A program made the translations under genes and the position numbers. Shown piece after piece: positions 1 through 8,279 of a DNA stretch of 64,000 bases (the stretch's first letter is position 1; each line of letters starts with the position of its first letter). This DNA comes from CAISIP01 sp031396205 (GTDB lineage Bacteria > Pseudomonadota > Gammaproteobacteria > Burkholderiales > Burkholderiaceae_C). The stretch spans positions 1 to 64,000 of the forward strand of contig JANNKH010000128.1 of NCBI GenBank assembly GCA_031396205.1, given 5' to 3'. The notes below the pieces were generated by a model that had not been told where the DNA came from, did not search any database, and was given only the letters and a program-made list of their open reading frames with translations.

Positions 1-264
1 GATGATGTTGCGGGCGACGATGATGTCCTCGGCGGCATGCGGCCATCCGCGCAAACCAAGCCGCGTGGAGACGATGCCCTCGTTCATGACGGCCTTCTCG
101 GTCATCGAATCGTCCTGGCAATGATCGAGGACGGGGAGATCGAACATCTTCGCGTACTCGACGGCGCGGTGCATGAGTTCGTTGGACTGAATGCAAAGGC
201 CGTCGTCGGTGAGGGCGACCACCCCGGCATTTTTCAGGGAACCGTGGGGAGCGAGTTGCTGGAG
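1..264 (-). pseudogene. dihydroorotase-like fragment, 5' truncated, runs off the left edge
   Basis: Read on the minus strand, about 88 codons are open with no start codon. The translation contains a TDDG segment, EYAKMFDLPVLDHCQD and STRLGLRGWPHAAED, which match the central metal-site region of dihydroorotases (pyrimidine synthesis, carbamoyl-aspartate to dihydroorotate). From memory, the DHCQD...GLRGWP wording is closer to Verrucomicrobiota-type enzymes than to the usual Burkholderiales PyrC. The N-terminal part with the HxH metal site is missing: the similarity stops where a PAS coding region on the other strand begins. The downstream part lies outside the window. It may be a broken gene or the edge of a chimeric assembly. 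Confidence 0.6.
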
Positions 265-678
265 CGCACGGTCCTGGAGCGCACGGCCGAGCTTCGACAC
301 AGCGAAGAGCGGTTCCGCCGCCTGACCGAGCTGGCTTCCGACTGGTATTGGGAGCAGAACGAGAGCGGGGGATTTACACATATATCCGGCCCGGTGCTCG
401 AGACACTGGGTATTGGAATGAGCGCCTTCCTGGGTCGGGACGGTAGCGACGCGGTGGTGGGCTGGGACGAATCGGAGCGGGCACAGCTGCAGGCAAAAAT
501 TGTCGCGCGAAAGCCTTTCCAGGACTTCGGCTTCAGCCGCGCCAACGCCATCGGTGCGCGGCAGTATTTCCGGGTGAGTGGCGAGCCGATCTATGACGAA
601 TCCGGTCGTTTCACCGGTTACCGCGGCATTGGCATGCAAGTCGAACCGAACCGACCCGCGCGCACCACCGGTGGCTAG
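250..678 (+). pseudogene. PAS sensor domain fragment
   Basis: The plus-strand frame gives a coiled linker (LLERTVLERTAELRHSEERF) followed by one PAS domain of about 110 residues. It carries the typical opening RFRRLTELASDWYWEQ and the closing GRFTGYRGIGMQV. Such a domain normally sits in the middle of a histidine kinase or diguanylate cyclase. Here the upstream part is replaced by the dihydroorotase-like sequence and the frame stops about ten residues after the PAS fold, so no output domain remains. A formal ATG exists at position 37, but the residues between it and position 250 are the antisense of the dihydroorotase fragment and are not believable protein. I treat this as a gene remnant. 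Confidence 0.55.
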
Positions 679-1062
679 CCGATGCGTGAACGGTGGTGCT
701 TGATGCGCTCGAACGCAAGGCATTGCCTGTAGCCTCGGCCGACGATCCATCGGCTAACCTGCGGGTGCGCAATCCGGGGTGAATCCTGGCAGCTGATGTG
801 CTCGAGACGGCGTGCGCTGTCGCAGAAGATGGCTTTCGGTCGCCATTGGCGTGGCCGGTCCAGCCGGCGCTCGACGGGCTGGTGGCGCAGCTGCAGCTTG
901 CTGCAGCTGATTCGCTGGCGGGCATGACCCTGCGCGACCTGATGAAGCGGGTAGATTGCGCCGACGCTGTTGGTGCACCAACTTCGGTCAATGGCAACGG
1001 CGCGCCGCAAAAATATGTCACCAGTCGACGGTGCCAGCGAACGCTCGCCGACGGCACAGACA
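679..1062. other. gene-poor stretch with decayed coding signal
   Basis: No complete gene is recognised. On the plus strand the frame starting at 693 has protein-like composition (VVLDALERKALPVASADD, then from 798 an alanine- and leucine-rich stretch to about 960), but it is broken by a TGA at 780-782 and has no good start or ribosome site. It may be a remnant of the gene that once followed the PAS domain. Nothing convincing is seen on the minus strand. Confidence 0.3.
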
Positions 1063-1353
1063 TCAACCCGCACAGCGCACGTACTTGTGCACCACCTTGC
1101 TCTCGACCCAGTCGCCGGTCTGCGCGTTCATGGCCAGGAAGTGGGCCGATTGCAAGTGCGCGTCGATCGCCGCATCGTCGTCGTACAGTTCGTACAGAAA
1201 AAATAGCGCCGGGTCCTTCGGATCGCGGCAAACGTCAAACTGCCGACAACCGGGTTCGGTCTCGCGCGAGGCTTGGGCGTTGTTGGTGATGGCGGCATGG
1301 AAAGCGTCGACCTGCGCCAGCTTGATGCGGAATTCAACGACCAGCGCGAGCAT
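1063..1353 (-). CDS. putative quinol monooxygenase, ABM domain
   Basis: A 96-residue protein with the compact ferredoxin-like ABM (antibiotic biosynthesis monooxygenase/YgiN) fold. The N-terminal strand VVEFRIKLAQVDAF, the central EPGCRQFDVCRDPKDP segment and FFLYELYDDDAAIDAH are diagnostic. Such proteins are cofactor-free dimers that oxidise quinols or small aromatics, or salvage reactive metabolites. It starts 10 bases after the stop of the TRAP large permease on the same strand, so it is probably the last gene of the catabolic operon. The substrate cannot be read from the sequence. Confidence 0.8.
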   Translation of the reverse strand: MLALVVEFRIKLAQVDAFHAAITNNAQASRETEPGCRQFDVCRDPKDPALFFLYELYDDDAAIDAHLQSAHFLAMNAQTGDWVESKVVHKYVRCAG

Positions 1354-1362
1354 GACGGTTTC

Positions 1363-2652
1363 TCAAAGCGAATGGATAAACCGCGGGAACCAGGTCGACA
1401 ACCACGGTATGTAGGTGATCAGCAGCACCACCGTGAAGGTGGCGGCCATCAGCGGCCACAGGTGGCGCGTGATCTCGCCAATGCCAACCTTGGCCAGCTT
1501 GGCGGCGACAAATAGCGTGCCGCCCACCGGCGGGGTGTACAGCGCGATCGCCAGATTGGCCGTCATGACGACGCCAATATGCACCATGTCCATGTTGAAA
1601 TGCTTGGCCAGCGGCAGGAACAGCGGCGCCGACAGCAGCATCGCCGGCAGCGGCTCGATGAAGATGCCCAGCAGCAACAGGCAGATGTTGAACAGCAGCA
1701 GGAACATCCAGGGCTCGGTGGCCACGACCTGGATCCAGGCCGCCATTTGCACGGCGACCTGCTCCACCGTGATCAGCCAGGCCATGGCCCCGGTAGCCCC
1801 GATCACCAGCATCACAGTGGCGCTGGTCACGAACGCGTTCAGCAGCAACTGGGGAACGCGCTGCCATTTCAGGTCGCGGTAGTAGAACAGCGACACACCC
1901 AGGCCATAGAAGACTGCGATTGCCGCCGACTCGCTCGGAGTGAAGATGCCGGTCCAGATGCCGCCGATGATGATCACCGGCATCAGCAGGGCAGGACCGG
2001 CGTCGCGCGTTGCCGTCCAGATCTCGGCGAACGTCGAACGGTCATCGCCGTTATCGCAACCGGTGCGTTTGCCATGCCACATGCAGACCAGGATCAGTGC
2101 GACGGCCGACGCAAGAGCCGGCAGCAGCCCTGCCATCGACAGCGTGCGCATCGACACCCCGGAGATGAAGGCATAGATCAGGAACGGTATTGACAGCGGC
2201 ATCAGCAGTGCGATGGTTCCCGCCACCGCCAGCAAGGCGGCCGCGAAGCCGCGCGAATAGCCGCGCGCCACCATGGCCGGTATCACCAGCGAGCCGATGG
2301 CAGCGGTGTCGGCAATGGCCGAACCCGACACGCCGCCGAACATCGTGCAGCTCATCACCGTGACCACCCCCAGACCACCGGGCAGCCAGCCGAACAGCAC
2401 CCGGGCGAATTCGACGATGCGCTTGCCTACGCCGCCCTGGGCCAGCAGTTCGCCGGCAAAGATGAACAGCGGAACCGCCAGCAAAATAAAGGGTTCGACC
2501 CCGCCGATGAACGACAGGAAGATCGTCTCCAGAGGATGGCCCAGGCCCTGCACCGCGATGATGCCCACCGTGGTGATCAGGATCGCGAACAGCAGTGGTA
2601 CGCCGGCCAGCGCGATGACGAAGAAGACACCAAACAGGGTCAGGGCCAGCAT
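1363..2652 (-). CDS. dctM: TRAP transporter large permease
   Basis: A 429-residue integral membrane protein of the DctM family, with about 12 hydrophobic segments and typical stretches such as IVEFARVLFGWLPGGLGVVTV and SGSAIADTAA. It forms the Na+-coupled channel of a tripartite ATP-independent periplasmic transporter. I chose the ATG at 2652 because it places MLALTLFGVFFVIALAG at the N-terminus, the usual DctM start, and sits 4 bases after the dctQ stop. The longer frame to 2727 has an unlikely Cys/Arg-rich leader. It works with the small permease and receptor genes directly upstream. Confidence 0.93.
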   Translation of the reverse strand: MLALTLFGVFFVIALAGVPLLFAILITTVGIIAVQGLGHPLETIFLSFIGGVEPFILLAVPLFIFAGELLAQGGVGKRIVEFARVLFGWLPGGLGVVTVMSCTMFGGVSGSAIADTAAIGSLVIPAMVARGYSRGFAAALLAVAGTIALLMPLSIPFLIYAFISGVSMRTLSMAGLLPALASAVALILVCMWHGKRTGCDNGDDRSTFAEIWTATRDAGPALLMPVIIIGGIWTGIFTPSESAAIAVFYGLGVSLFYYRDLKWQRVPQLLLNAFVTSATVMLVIGATGAMAWLITVEQVAVQMAAWIQVVATEPWMFLLLFNICLLLLGIFIEPLPAMLLSAPLFLPLAKHFNMDMVHIGVVMTANLAIALYTPPVGGTLFVAAKLAKVGIGEITRHLWPLMAATFTVVLLITYIPWLSTWFPRFIHSL

Positions 2653-2656
2653 CGGA

Positions 2657-3184
2657 TTACTCGCTCGCGGGATAGCGCACATCGCGCGGCACGCCGCGCA
2701 GGATCTGCCAGACATCGAAGGCGACAAACAGTGCCATCAGCGTGCAGCCAATGGCCATGCCCATGTACTGGATCGCCATGGGCCACTGCAACACGGTCAA
2801 CTGGTTACCCCAGTTGCCGTCCACCAACGACCAGCCGTAACGCACCAGTACCAGCAGCATCACCAGGCACGCGGTTTGCACCAGGGCGTCGGCCCAGCGG
2901 CGCCGGGGCGCTTCGAGCTTGTCGATGAACTCGGTGATCGTCATATGGGCCCCGCGCTGGGCGGCGCAGGCGCCACCCAGGAAGGTAACCCAGACCATCA
3001 GCAACTCCCCGAACTCGGTTACCCAGGCCAGGTCCTTGTTGACCAGGTGCAGACTGACATTCACGAACACCATGGTGGCCATGACGGCGCCGATGGTGAT
3101 CACGGTCCAGTCCACGATCCGGCCCAGCAGGCGGATAGGCATGGGCGCCGGGGCCACCGGCGTGAGCAGCGGGAGTCGCTCCAT
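2657..3184 (-). CDS. dctQ: TRAP transporter small permease
   Basis: A 175-residue DctQ-family protein with four transmembrane segments and the conserved central region WVTEFGELLMVWVTFLGGACAAQRGAHM. It scaffolds the large permease and connects to the periplasmic receptor. Nine bases separate it from dctP upstream and 4 bases from dctM downstream, so the three form a normal TRAP P-Q-M cassette. An internal ATG 14 codons in (MPIRLLGR) is an alternative start. Confidence 0.92.
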   Translation of the reverse strand: MERLPLLTPVAPAPMPIRLLGRIVDWTVITIGAVMATMVFVNVSLHLVNKDLAWVTEFGELLMVWVTFLGGACAAQRGAHMTITEFIDKLEAPRRRWADALVQTACLVMLLVLVRYGWSLVDGNWGNQLTVLQWPMAIQYMGMAIGCTLMALFVAFDVWQILRGVPRDVRYPASE

Positions 3185-3192
3185 GACCAGTC

Positions 3193-4185
3193 CTATTTCG
3201 CGCTCTTGCGAACCATTTCCGCGTCCTTCAGGAATGCGTCGACGTCGGCGCCGTATTTTTCGCGCGCCTTGGCATAGACCGGCTGCACCGCGGTGCGGAA
3301 CGCTGCCACGTTCGGTTTGTCGTTGATCTTGGCGCCCTTGGAGGCCATCTCCTTGAGCTGGTTGGCGTCGTTGCCGGCGATCATCTCGCGGCTGAATTTG
3401 CCGGCAATCTGCGCCGCCTCGGTCACCGCTTTTTGGTCCGCGGGCGAGAGCTTCTGCCAGGTCTTCTCGGAGATCGTCAGCGGGATCGGGCTGTAGACAT
3501 GGTTGGTCAGTGTGACGTTGGGAGCCACCTCGTAGAACTTGTTCGAGAAGATGGTGTCGATCGGGTTTTCCTGCCCGCTTACCGCGCCTTGCTGGATCGC
3601 CAGGTAGACCTCGGGTAGCGGCATGATCTGGATATTGAAACCCATCGCCTCCAGCGTCCAGCGCATCATCTCGTTGGGGAAGGTGCGCAGCTTGCGGCCC
3701 TTGGCGTCGTCAGGCGAATTGAGCGGGTCCTTGGTCGTCATGCTGCGAAAGCCGGCTTCCCAGGTCGCCAGGAAACGAAAACCCTTCTCTGGTGCCTTGG
3801 CGAACTGGTCCTTGAGCCACTTGCTCTCGTCATAGAGCTTCCAGCCCTGCTGGTAGCTCTCGACCAGGTAGGGCAGCGCGGTCAGATTCAGCGTCGGCAC
3901 GTGCGGCGCATAGGAGCCGGTGCCCGACACCGTGAAATCGATGCCGCCCAGCGCCAACTGTTCGATGTTCTTCGGGTCGTTGCCAAGCTGGCTGCAGCAG
4001 AACACCTGGACTTTGTATCGGCCCTGTGTCAGTTCCTCGACCTTCTTGGCAAACACCTGTGCCGCAGCCTGGCGTGCGCCAGCCTGCTGGTCGGTGTGGC
4101 TGAACTTGAGGGTGGTCTGGGCGGCAGCAGGCAATGCAATGGCCATTGCGGCGACGGCGGTGGCGGTGCATACGAAACGTTTCAT
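3193..4185 (-). CDS. dctP: TRAP transporter periplasmic solute receptor
   Basis: A 330-residue DctP-family binding protein. A Sec signal peptide is clear (MKRFVCTATAVAAMAIALPAAAQ, cleavage near the AAAQ). The mature part begins TTLKFSHTDQQAG and includes the arginine/helix region around residues 160-175 (KGRKLRTFPNEMMRWTLEA) and the motif AVSGQENPIDTI that lines the carboxylate pocket in the family. TRAP receptors usually bind carboxylates such as sugar acids or C4-dicarboxylates. The neighbouring lactonase and dehydrogenases point to a sugar acid or hydroxy acid. Confidence 0.93.
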   Translation of the reverse strand: MKRFVCTATAVAAMAIALPAAAQTTLKFSHTDQQAGARQAAAQVFAKKVEELTQGRYKVQVFCCSQLGNDPKNIEQLALGGIDFTVSGTGSYAPHVPTLNLTALPYLVESYQQGWKLYDESKWLKDQFAKAPEKGFRFLATWEAGFRSMTTKDPLNSPDDAKGRKLRTFPNEMMRWTLEAMGFNIQIMPLPEVYLAIQQGAVSGQENPIDTIFSNKFYEVAPNVTLTNHVYSPIPLTISEKTWQKLSPADQKAVTEAAQIAGKFSREMIAGNDANQLKEMASKGAKINDKPNVAAFRTAVQPVYAKAREKYGADVDAFLKDAEMVRKSAK

Positions 4186-4196
4186 CAGGGTCTCCT

Positions 4197-5264
4197 TCAG
4201 GGGTTGAAATCGAGCTTGGAATCTCGCTGTCTATGGGGATCGAACTGCGCCATCGTGACCCGGCGCCCGGTGTGGTGAGAGTGGTAGATGGCGGCCTGCA
4301 CATGCAGGTTGGCCAGGTAGTCGTGGGCGCCGTTTTCCAGCACCGTGCCCTCGCGCAGATGCGCCAGTACATGGGCCTGCAGCACAGTGCAGGCGCCGCC
4401 AAAGGCGCCCGGTGCGTCATGCGCATATACATGCTCGGATTCCGCTCCGTGGTGCGGTTTCCACCACAGGCTGGCATTGCCATCCAGGCGTAGCACGCCG
4501 CGTTCGCCTTCGAGCCACATCTCGCCCATGGTCAGGCGGGGATTGGCGGCCACATGGTCATTGAGCCGGTTACCGTCGAACAGGCCACAACGGTCGTCGC
4601 CGAACTCGAACAGGATCAGCCCGGCATCTTCGGCCGCGATTGCCGGGTTGAGGCGGCGCAGCCGGGCTGTCACGGCGAGCACATCCCCCATCAGGTAGCG
4701 GAAAGTGTCGATGAAGTGCACCGCGGTTTCGCGCACCAGCAACTGCGGCATGGTCTGAAAATACGGTTGCCGGTCCAGGTAGGCGCCCGGCCCCTGGCCG
4801 TCGCCCGGGCGCAAACGAAAGCTGATGCCGTGCAGGCGGCCGAAGAACCCCGCGTCGATCAGCCGCCTGCATTCGCGGAACCAGGGCGTGAAGCGAAAGT
4901 TCTCGTGTACGGCGAGCATCGTCTTGCACTCGGCTGCCCGCGCGGCCATTACGTGGGCCTGTACCAGATCAGTGCCAAAGGGTTTCTGGCAGATGGTGGC
5001 AATGCCACGCTGGAGTGCCATGTGCACCACGGCAGCCTGTGCAACCGGTGGCAGCACGACATCCAGCAGTGTGGGCTGTGTCGCGTCGATCATCGCCTCG
5101 GCATCGCTGTAGCACGGTGATAAATCAAAGCGCCGGCCCAGGGCAAGGGCCCGCTCCAGGTCGGTATCGCACAGGCCGACCAGGTCCACCCCGCACGCGC
5201 GCCAGCCTTCGAGCTGGAACTGGGCGAAATAGCCCGCACCGACCATGGCGACCCGTTGTTGCAT
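4197..5264 (-). CDS. Gfo/Idh/MocA family oxidoreductase
   Basis: A 355-residue NAD(P)-dependent oxidoreductase. The Rossmann motif VAMVGAGYFAQFQLEGW lies at the N-terminus, the QKPFG signature (the EKP equivalent) follows near residue 93, and the C-terminal alpha/beta domain includes the AVHFIDTFRYL segment with the usual catalytic histidine. Such enzymes oxidise or epimerise sugars, inositols and sugar acids. The ATG at 5264 shares one base with the TGA of the upstream dehydrogenase (TGATG), indicating translational coupling; a GTG one codon earlier is possible. Confidence 0.88.
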   Translation of the reverse strand: MQQRVAMVGAGYFAQFQLEGWRACGVDLVGLCDTDLERALALGRRFDLSPCYSDAEAMIDATQPTLLDVVLPPVAQAAVVHMALQRGIATICQKPFGTDLVQAHVMAARAAECKTMLAVHENFRFTPWFRECRRLIDAGFFGRLHGISFRLRPGDGQGPGAYLDRQPYFQTMPQLLVRETAVHFIDTFRYLMGDVLAVTARLRRLNPAIAAEDAGLILFEFGDDRCGLFDGNRLNDHVAANPRLTMGEMWLEGERGVLRLDGNASLWWKPHHGAESEHVYAHDAPGAFGGACTVLQAHVLAHLREGTVLENGAHDYLANLHVQAAIYHSHHTGRRVTMAQFDPHRQRDSKLDFNP

Positions 5265-6343
5265 CACAGGCGCTCCACCACGGCCCGCACCACGTCCGAT
5301 GTCGAACTGGCGCCACCGAAGTCGCGCGGCAGCACCGCCTTGTCGGCGAACGATTTCTGCAATGCGCTCTCAATCGAGCGCGCGCCGTCTGCCAGCGCCG
5401 GGTCGCTGTGGCGCACCGCCAGCCAGTCGAGCATCATGGCGACTGACAGAATCATGGCCGACGGGTTGGCTATGCCTTTGCCGGCAATGTCCGGCGCGGT
5501 ACCGTGCGCGGGTTGGAACAGCGCGTACAGATCACCGATATCGGCCGAAGGTGCCATGCCCATGCCGCCGACCAGCGCCGCGATCAGGTCCGACAGGATG
5601 TCGCCAAACATGTTCTCGGTGACCAGTACATCGTATTCCCAGGGTTTCATGACCAGGTTCAGCGCCATTGCATCCACATAGGCGTGGTCGATCGTGATGC
5701 CCGGGAACAACTTGGCCCGTTCCAGGAATATCCGGCGCCAAAATGCCATCGACGTGAAGACGTTCGCCTTGTCGACATTGGTCACATGGCCACGCCGGCC
5801 CAGGGCCTTGCGCTGGGACGCCAATTGCAGCGCAAAGTCGCAGACACGGGCGGTGCCGGTGCGGCTGATCTTCATCGTGTCGAAGGCGGCGTCGTTGTCG
5901 ACGGTGCCGCGACCGCGGGCATAGAACAGACCTTCGGTGCTCTCGCGTACCAGCACCAGGTCGATCTCCGACGCACGGGGGTGCGACAGCGGGCTGGGCA
6001 GTCCGGGCCAACTGCGTATGGGTCGCACCCCGGCATACAGGTCGAGCGCGAAACGGATGTCAAGCTGCGGGATGATCTCGGTGCCGTCCTTGTTGCGCAC
6101 ATGGGGCAAACCCATCGCGCCGAACAGGATGGCGTCGGCGGCGCGGCAGGCCGCCAGCGTGGATTCAGGCAGTGATTCGCCGCTGTCTAGGTAGTGCTGG
6201 GCACCCGCCGGGTGCTCGGTCAATCGAAACTGGCGCCCCATGGAATTTTCGATCGCATGCAGCACGACCAGCGCCGCCGCCATCACTTCGCGTCCAATGC
6301 CGTCGCCCGGCAATACGGCGATTGAGTAAGTGGTTTTTACCAT
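5264..6343 (-). CDS. isocitrate/isopropylmalate dehydrogenase family (tartrate dehydrogenase-like)
   Basis: A 359-residue beta-decarboxylating hydroxyacid dehydrogenase. It shows the start YSIAVLPGDGIGREV, the substrate-binding LVLVRESTEGLFYARGRG, the catalytic Tyr/Lys region, the Mg-binding ENMFGDILSDLIAALVGG and the NAD site PAHGTAPDIAGKGIANP. The YARGRG wording and operon context resemble tartrate/D-malate dehydrogenases more than LeuB or Icd, but the exact substrate is not certain. The ATG at 6343 gives the family N-terminus; the longer frame to 6451 has an implausible leader. Confidence 0.88.
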   Translation of the reverse strand: MVKTTYSIAVLPGDGIGREVMAAALVVLHAIENSMGRQFRLTEHPAGAQHYLDSGESLPESTLAACRAADAILFGAMGLPHVRNKDGTEIIPQLDIRFALDLYAGVRPIRSWPGLPSPLSHPRASEIDLVLVRESTEGLFYARGRGTVDNDAAFDTMKISRTGTARVCDFALQLASQRKALGRRGHVTNVDKANVFTSMAFWRRIFLERAKLFPGITIDHAYVDAMALNLVMKPWEYDVLVTENMFGDILSDLIAALVGGMGMAPSADIGDLYALFQPAHGTAPDIAGKGIANPSAMILSVAMMLDWLAVRHSDPALADGARSIESALQKSFADKAVLPRDFGGASSTSDVVRAVVERL

Positions 6344-6350
6344 GGTGCTT

Positions 6351-7031
6351 TCACATCTGTGCGAGCTTGTAGCGCTCAAAAATGGCCAGCAGCTCGCGAT
6401 TGGCCCGCTCGCGGTGGGCCCGGTTGACCTTGGAAGCCCCCTCGGCGTCACCGGCGCGCAAGCGTTCGACCAGTTGCATGTGTTCCATCGTCGAATTGAC
6501 TGGCGCGGGTCGCAGGCGCAGGCTGAACATGCGGGCGCGGTGTGCGCGGTCCCAGTAGTTCAGTACGGTGGTCTGCAATTGCCGGTTGTCCGCCAGCTCC
6601 AGCAACTGGGCGTGAAAACGTTCGTCGGCCTGCGCCCACGCGTCGAGGTCGTCTGCCTTGAGGGCCGCATCCATTGCGTCGGTGGCATCGACCAGTGGCT
6701 GCAGCACCAGGTCGCTCGGCTTCTTGCGGGCCAGCAGCTCGGAGGCCATGCATTCGAGCGCGGTGAGGATCTCGTAGATTTCGCGCATGTCGGTGGGCGA
6801 CACCGGCAGCACGCGCACGCCGTGGCGCGGAATGACCTCGACCAGCCCTTCGTTTTGCAGTTGCAAAAGGGCTTCGCGCACCGGCGTGCGGCTCATGCCC
6901 AACTGCATGGCAACCTCCTGCTCCAGCGCGCGATGGCCCGGCGGCCAGACGTTGTCCAGGATGCGCCGGCGGATCTGCTCATAGGCGGCGTCGACCAGCG
7001 ACGCGCCGGGGACGGCGACATGGGCGTTCAT
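6351..7031 (-). CDS. GntR family regulator, FCD domain
   Basis: A 226-residue regulator. The N-terminal winged helix-turn-helix (residues 12-75) contains YEQIRRRILDNVWPPGHRL-like spacing, LGMSRTPVREALLQLQNEGL and the wing VIPRHGVRVLPVS. The C-terminal FCD ligand-binding domain includes DLDAWAQADERFHAQLLELADN and the later HMQLVERLRAGD with metal-binding histidines. FCD regulators usually sense the substrate of the operon they control, often a sugar acid. Its ATG overlaps the lactonase stop by four bases (ATGA). The palindrome at 8042-8055 ahead of the operon is its likely operator. Confidence 0.92.
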   Translation of the reverse strand: MNAHVAVPGASLVDAAYEQIRRRILDNVWPPGHRALEQEVAMQLGMSRTPVREALLQLQNEGLVEVIPRHGVRVLPVSPTDMREIYEILTALECMASELLARKKPSDLVLQPLVDATDAMDAALKADDLDAWAQADERFHAQLLELADNRQLQTTVLNYWDRAHRARMFSLRLRPAPVNSTMEHMQLVERLRAGDAEGASKVNRAHRERANRELLAIFERYKLAQM

Positions 7032-8029
7032 GGGTAGCTCCAGTGAACCGGCGCCTGGCCGGCGACGGGCAGACGCAGGCAATGCAGGCTGTCGCCGAGC
7101 AGGCAGCCGAGCAGGGCTGTGCGTCGGTCGGCACCGCCAAACGCAATGCTCGAGATATTGCGCAAGCGCTGGCTGCGCACGCCATCCAGGTGTGGTCGGT
7201 CCATGGTCCCGGCCCTGTATGCCGCTTCCACCCAGGCCAGATGGTCGGCGTCGGTGTCCTGCAGCCACAATGTCTGGCTGCCGTCGGGCGCGACACGGAT
7301 CAGGCGGTTGCTGACGATGCTGACGACCCAGGCATGGCCTTCTTCATCGAAGGCCAGGCCGTCCGGAAAGTCGCCGACGCCGAAATGCGCGACGGTCTCG
7401 CGCTGGCCGAGCAAACCGTCGGCGCCCAGCGCGAACCGCGTCAAGCGCCGGGCAAAGGTCTCGTTGACATACAGCCATCGCCCGTTGGGGTGGATCGCCA
7501 CCTCGTTGGTATAGCCCAGCCCATCGGCCGCGATGCGGGCGCTGCCGTCGGGCATCACGCAGACGATGAATCCGTCATCGCAGTCGCTGCGGTATCCCAA
7601 CGCACGGGGCGTGCGGCGGGTGCTGACCGTAACCCAGGTGCGGCCAGCGGTATCCAGCAGCACAAAATTGGTTGGCGGCAGATCCTGACCGTCGACTTGC
7701 GCCAGCCAGGGCGAGACGACGCCGGCGCGCGTGAGCCGGAATACGCCGCCACGGGTTGCGCCAAGTTGGGCGAACAGGAAGTCACCATTGGGCAGCAGCG
7801 CAATGCCATTGGGCCGCGCCTCGCTGCCATCAGGCATACGGCCGCCAAACAGTGCCTGCGTTCCGTCTGGGTGCAGATGCGAGACACCGCCGCGCCAGTC
7901 GGCGCAATAGATGTCGCCGCGGCGATTGGTCAACACGCATTCCGGCCGCACCAGGCCATTGCCCACCGATTCCAGGTCAGCAAGGGCTGCCTTGGCCTTA
8001 TGGGTTGCGGTTGCGGATAGCGCGTTCAT
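7028..8029 (-). CDS. SMP-30/gluconolactonase family protein
   Basis: A 333-residue six-bladed propeller lactonase, the first gene of the catabolic operon. The metal-binding residues expected of the family can be seen: Glu in VRPECVLTN, Asn in LPPTNFVLLD, Asn in GLGYTNEVAIHPNG and Asp in DFPDGLAFDEEG. It probably opens a sugar-acid lactone made by one of the operon dehydrogenases. The ATG at 8029 gives a sensible N-terminus without signal peptide, so the protein should be cytoplasmic. Confidence 0.88.
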   Translation of the reverse strand: MNALSATATHKAKAALADLESVGNGLVRPECVLTNRRGDIYCADWRGGVSHLHPDGTQALFGGRMPDGSEARPNGIALLPNGDFLFAQLGATRGGVFRLTRAGVVSPWLAQVDGQDLPPTNFVLLDTAGRTWVTVSTRRTPRALGYRSDCDDGFIVCVMPDGSARIAADGLGYTNEVAIHPNGRWLYVNETFARRLTRFALGADGLLGQRETVAHFGVGDFPDGLAFDEEGHAWVVSIVSNRLIRVAPDGSQTLWLQDTDADHLAWVEAAYRAGTMDRPHLDGVRSQRLRNISSIAFGGADRRTALLGCLLGDSLHCLRLPVAGQAPVHWSYP

Positions 8030-8041
8030 TGAATAATACTC

Positions 8042-8055
8042 TAGCGTATACGTTA
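8042..8055. promoter_or_regulatory. likely GntR/FCD operator palindrome
   Basis: The sequence TAGCGTATACGTTA is a near-perfect inverted repeat with one mismatched pair, centred on GTATAC. It lies 13 bases upstream of the lactonase start codon, in the leader of the operon that encodes a GntR/FCD regulator. FCD regulators commonly bind short palindromes with a GT-N-AC core. Assignment to this regulator is by proximity. Confidence 0.55.
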
Positions 8056-8210
8056 AAGAATGCGATAAGGGTTTTCCCCCAATCGCGTTTGCCTGGACGA
8101 GCCTGCCGCAACAGGCGTCGCGGTCAACGCCCGCAAGCTGCCATAGCCGCGGGCTGCCAACACGGTGACTTACCCAAGGCGATGCGGCGCCGCCGCCGCC
8201 TGCACCACCG

Positions 8211-8240
8211 CGCAAGCAGGCACAAGCAGGCACAAGCAGG
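8211..8240. repeat. three 10-bp tandem units
   Basis: Three consecutive 10-bp units, CGCAAGCAGG then CACAAGCAGG twice, sit 40 bases upstream of the PaiB-like gene. The copy number could vary by slippage and alter promoter spacing, but no function is shown. Confidence 0.6.
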
Positions 8241-8279
8241 TACGGGATCGGATCGGGCTTGGGCTACAGTTCCCATACC

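Noticed and set aside
611..1231. Long minus-strand frame of about 206 codons
   Set aside because: Its composition (Arg, Ser, Ala) and overlap with the ABM gene mark it as a shadow frame in GC-rich DNA.
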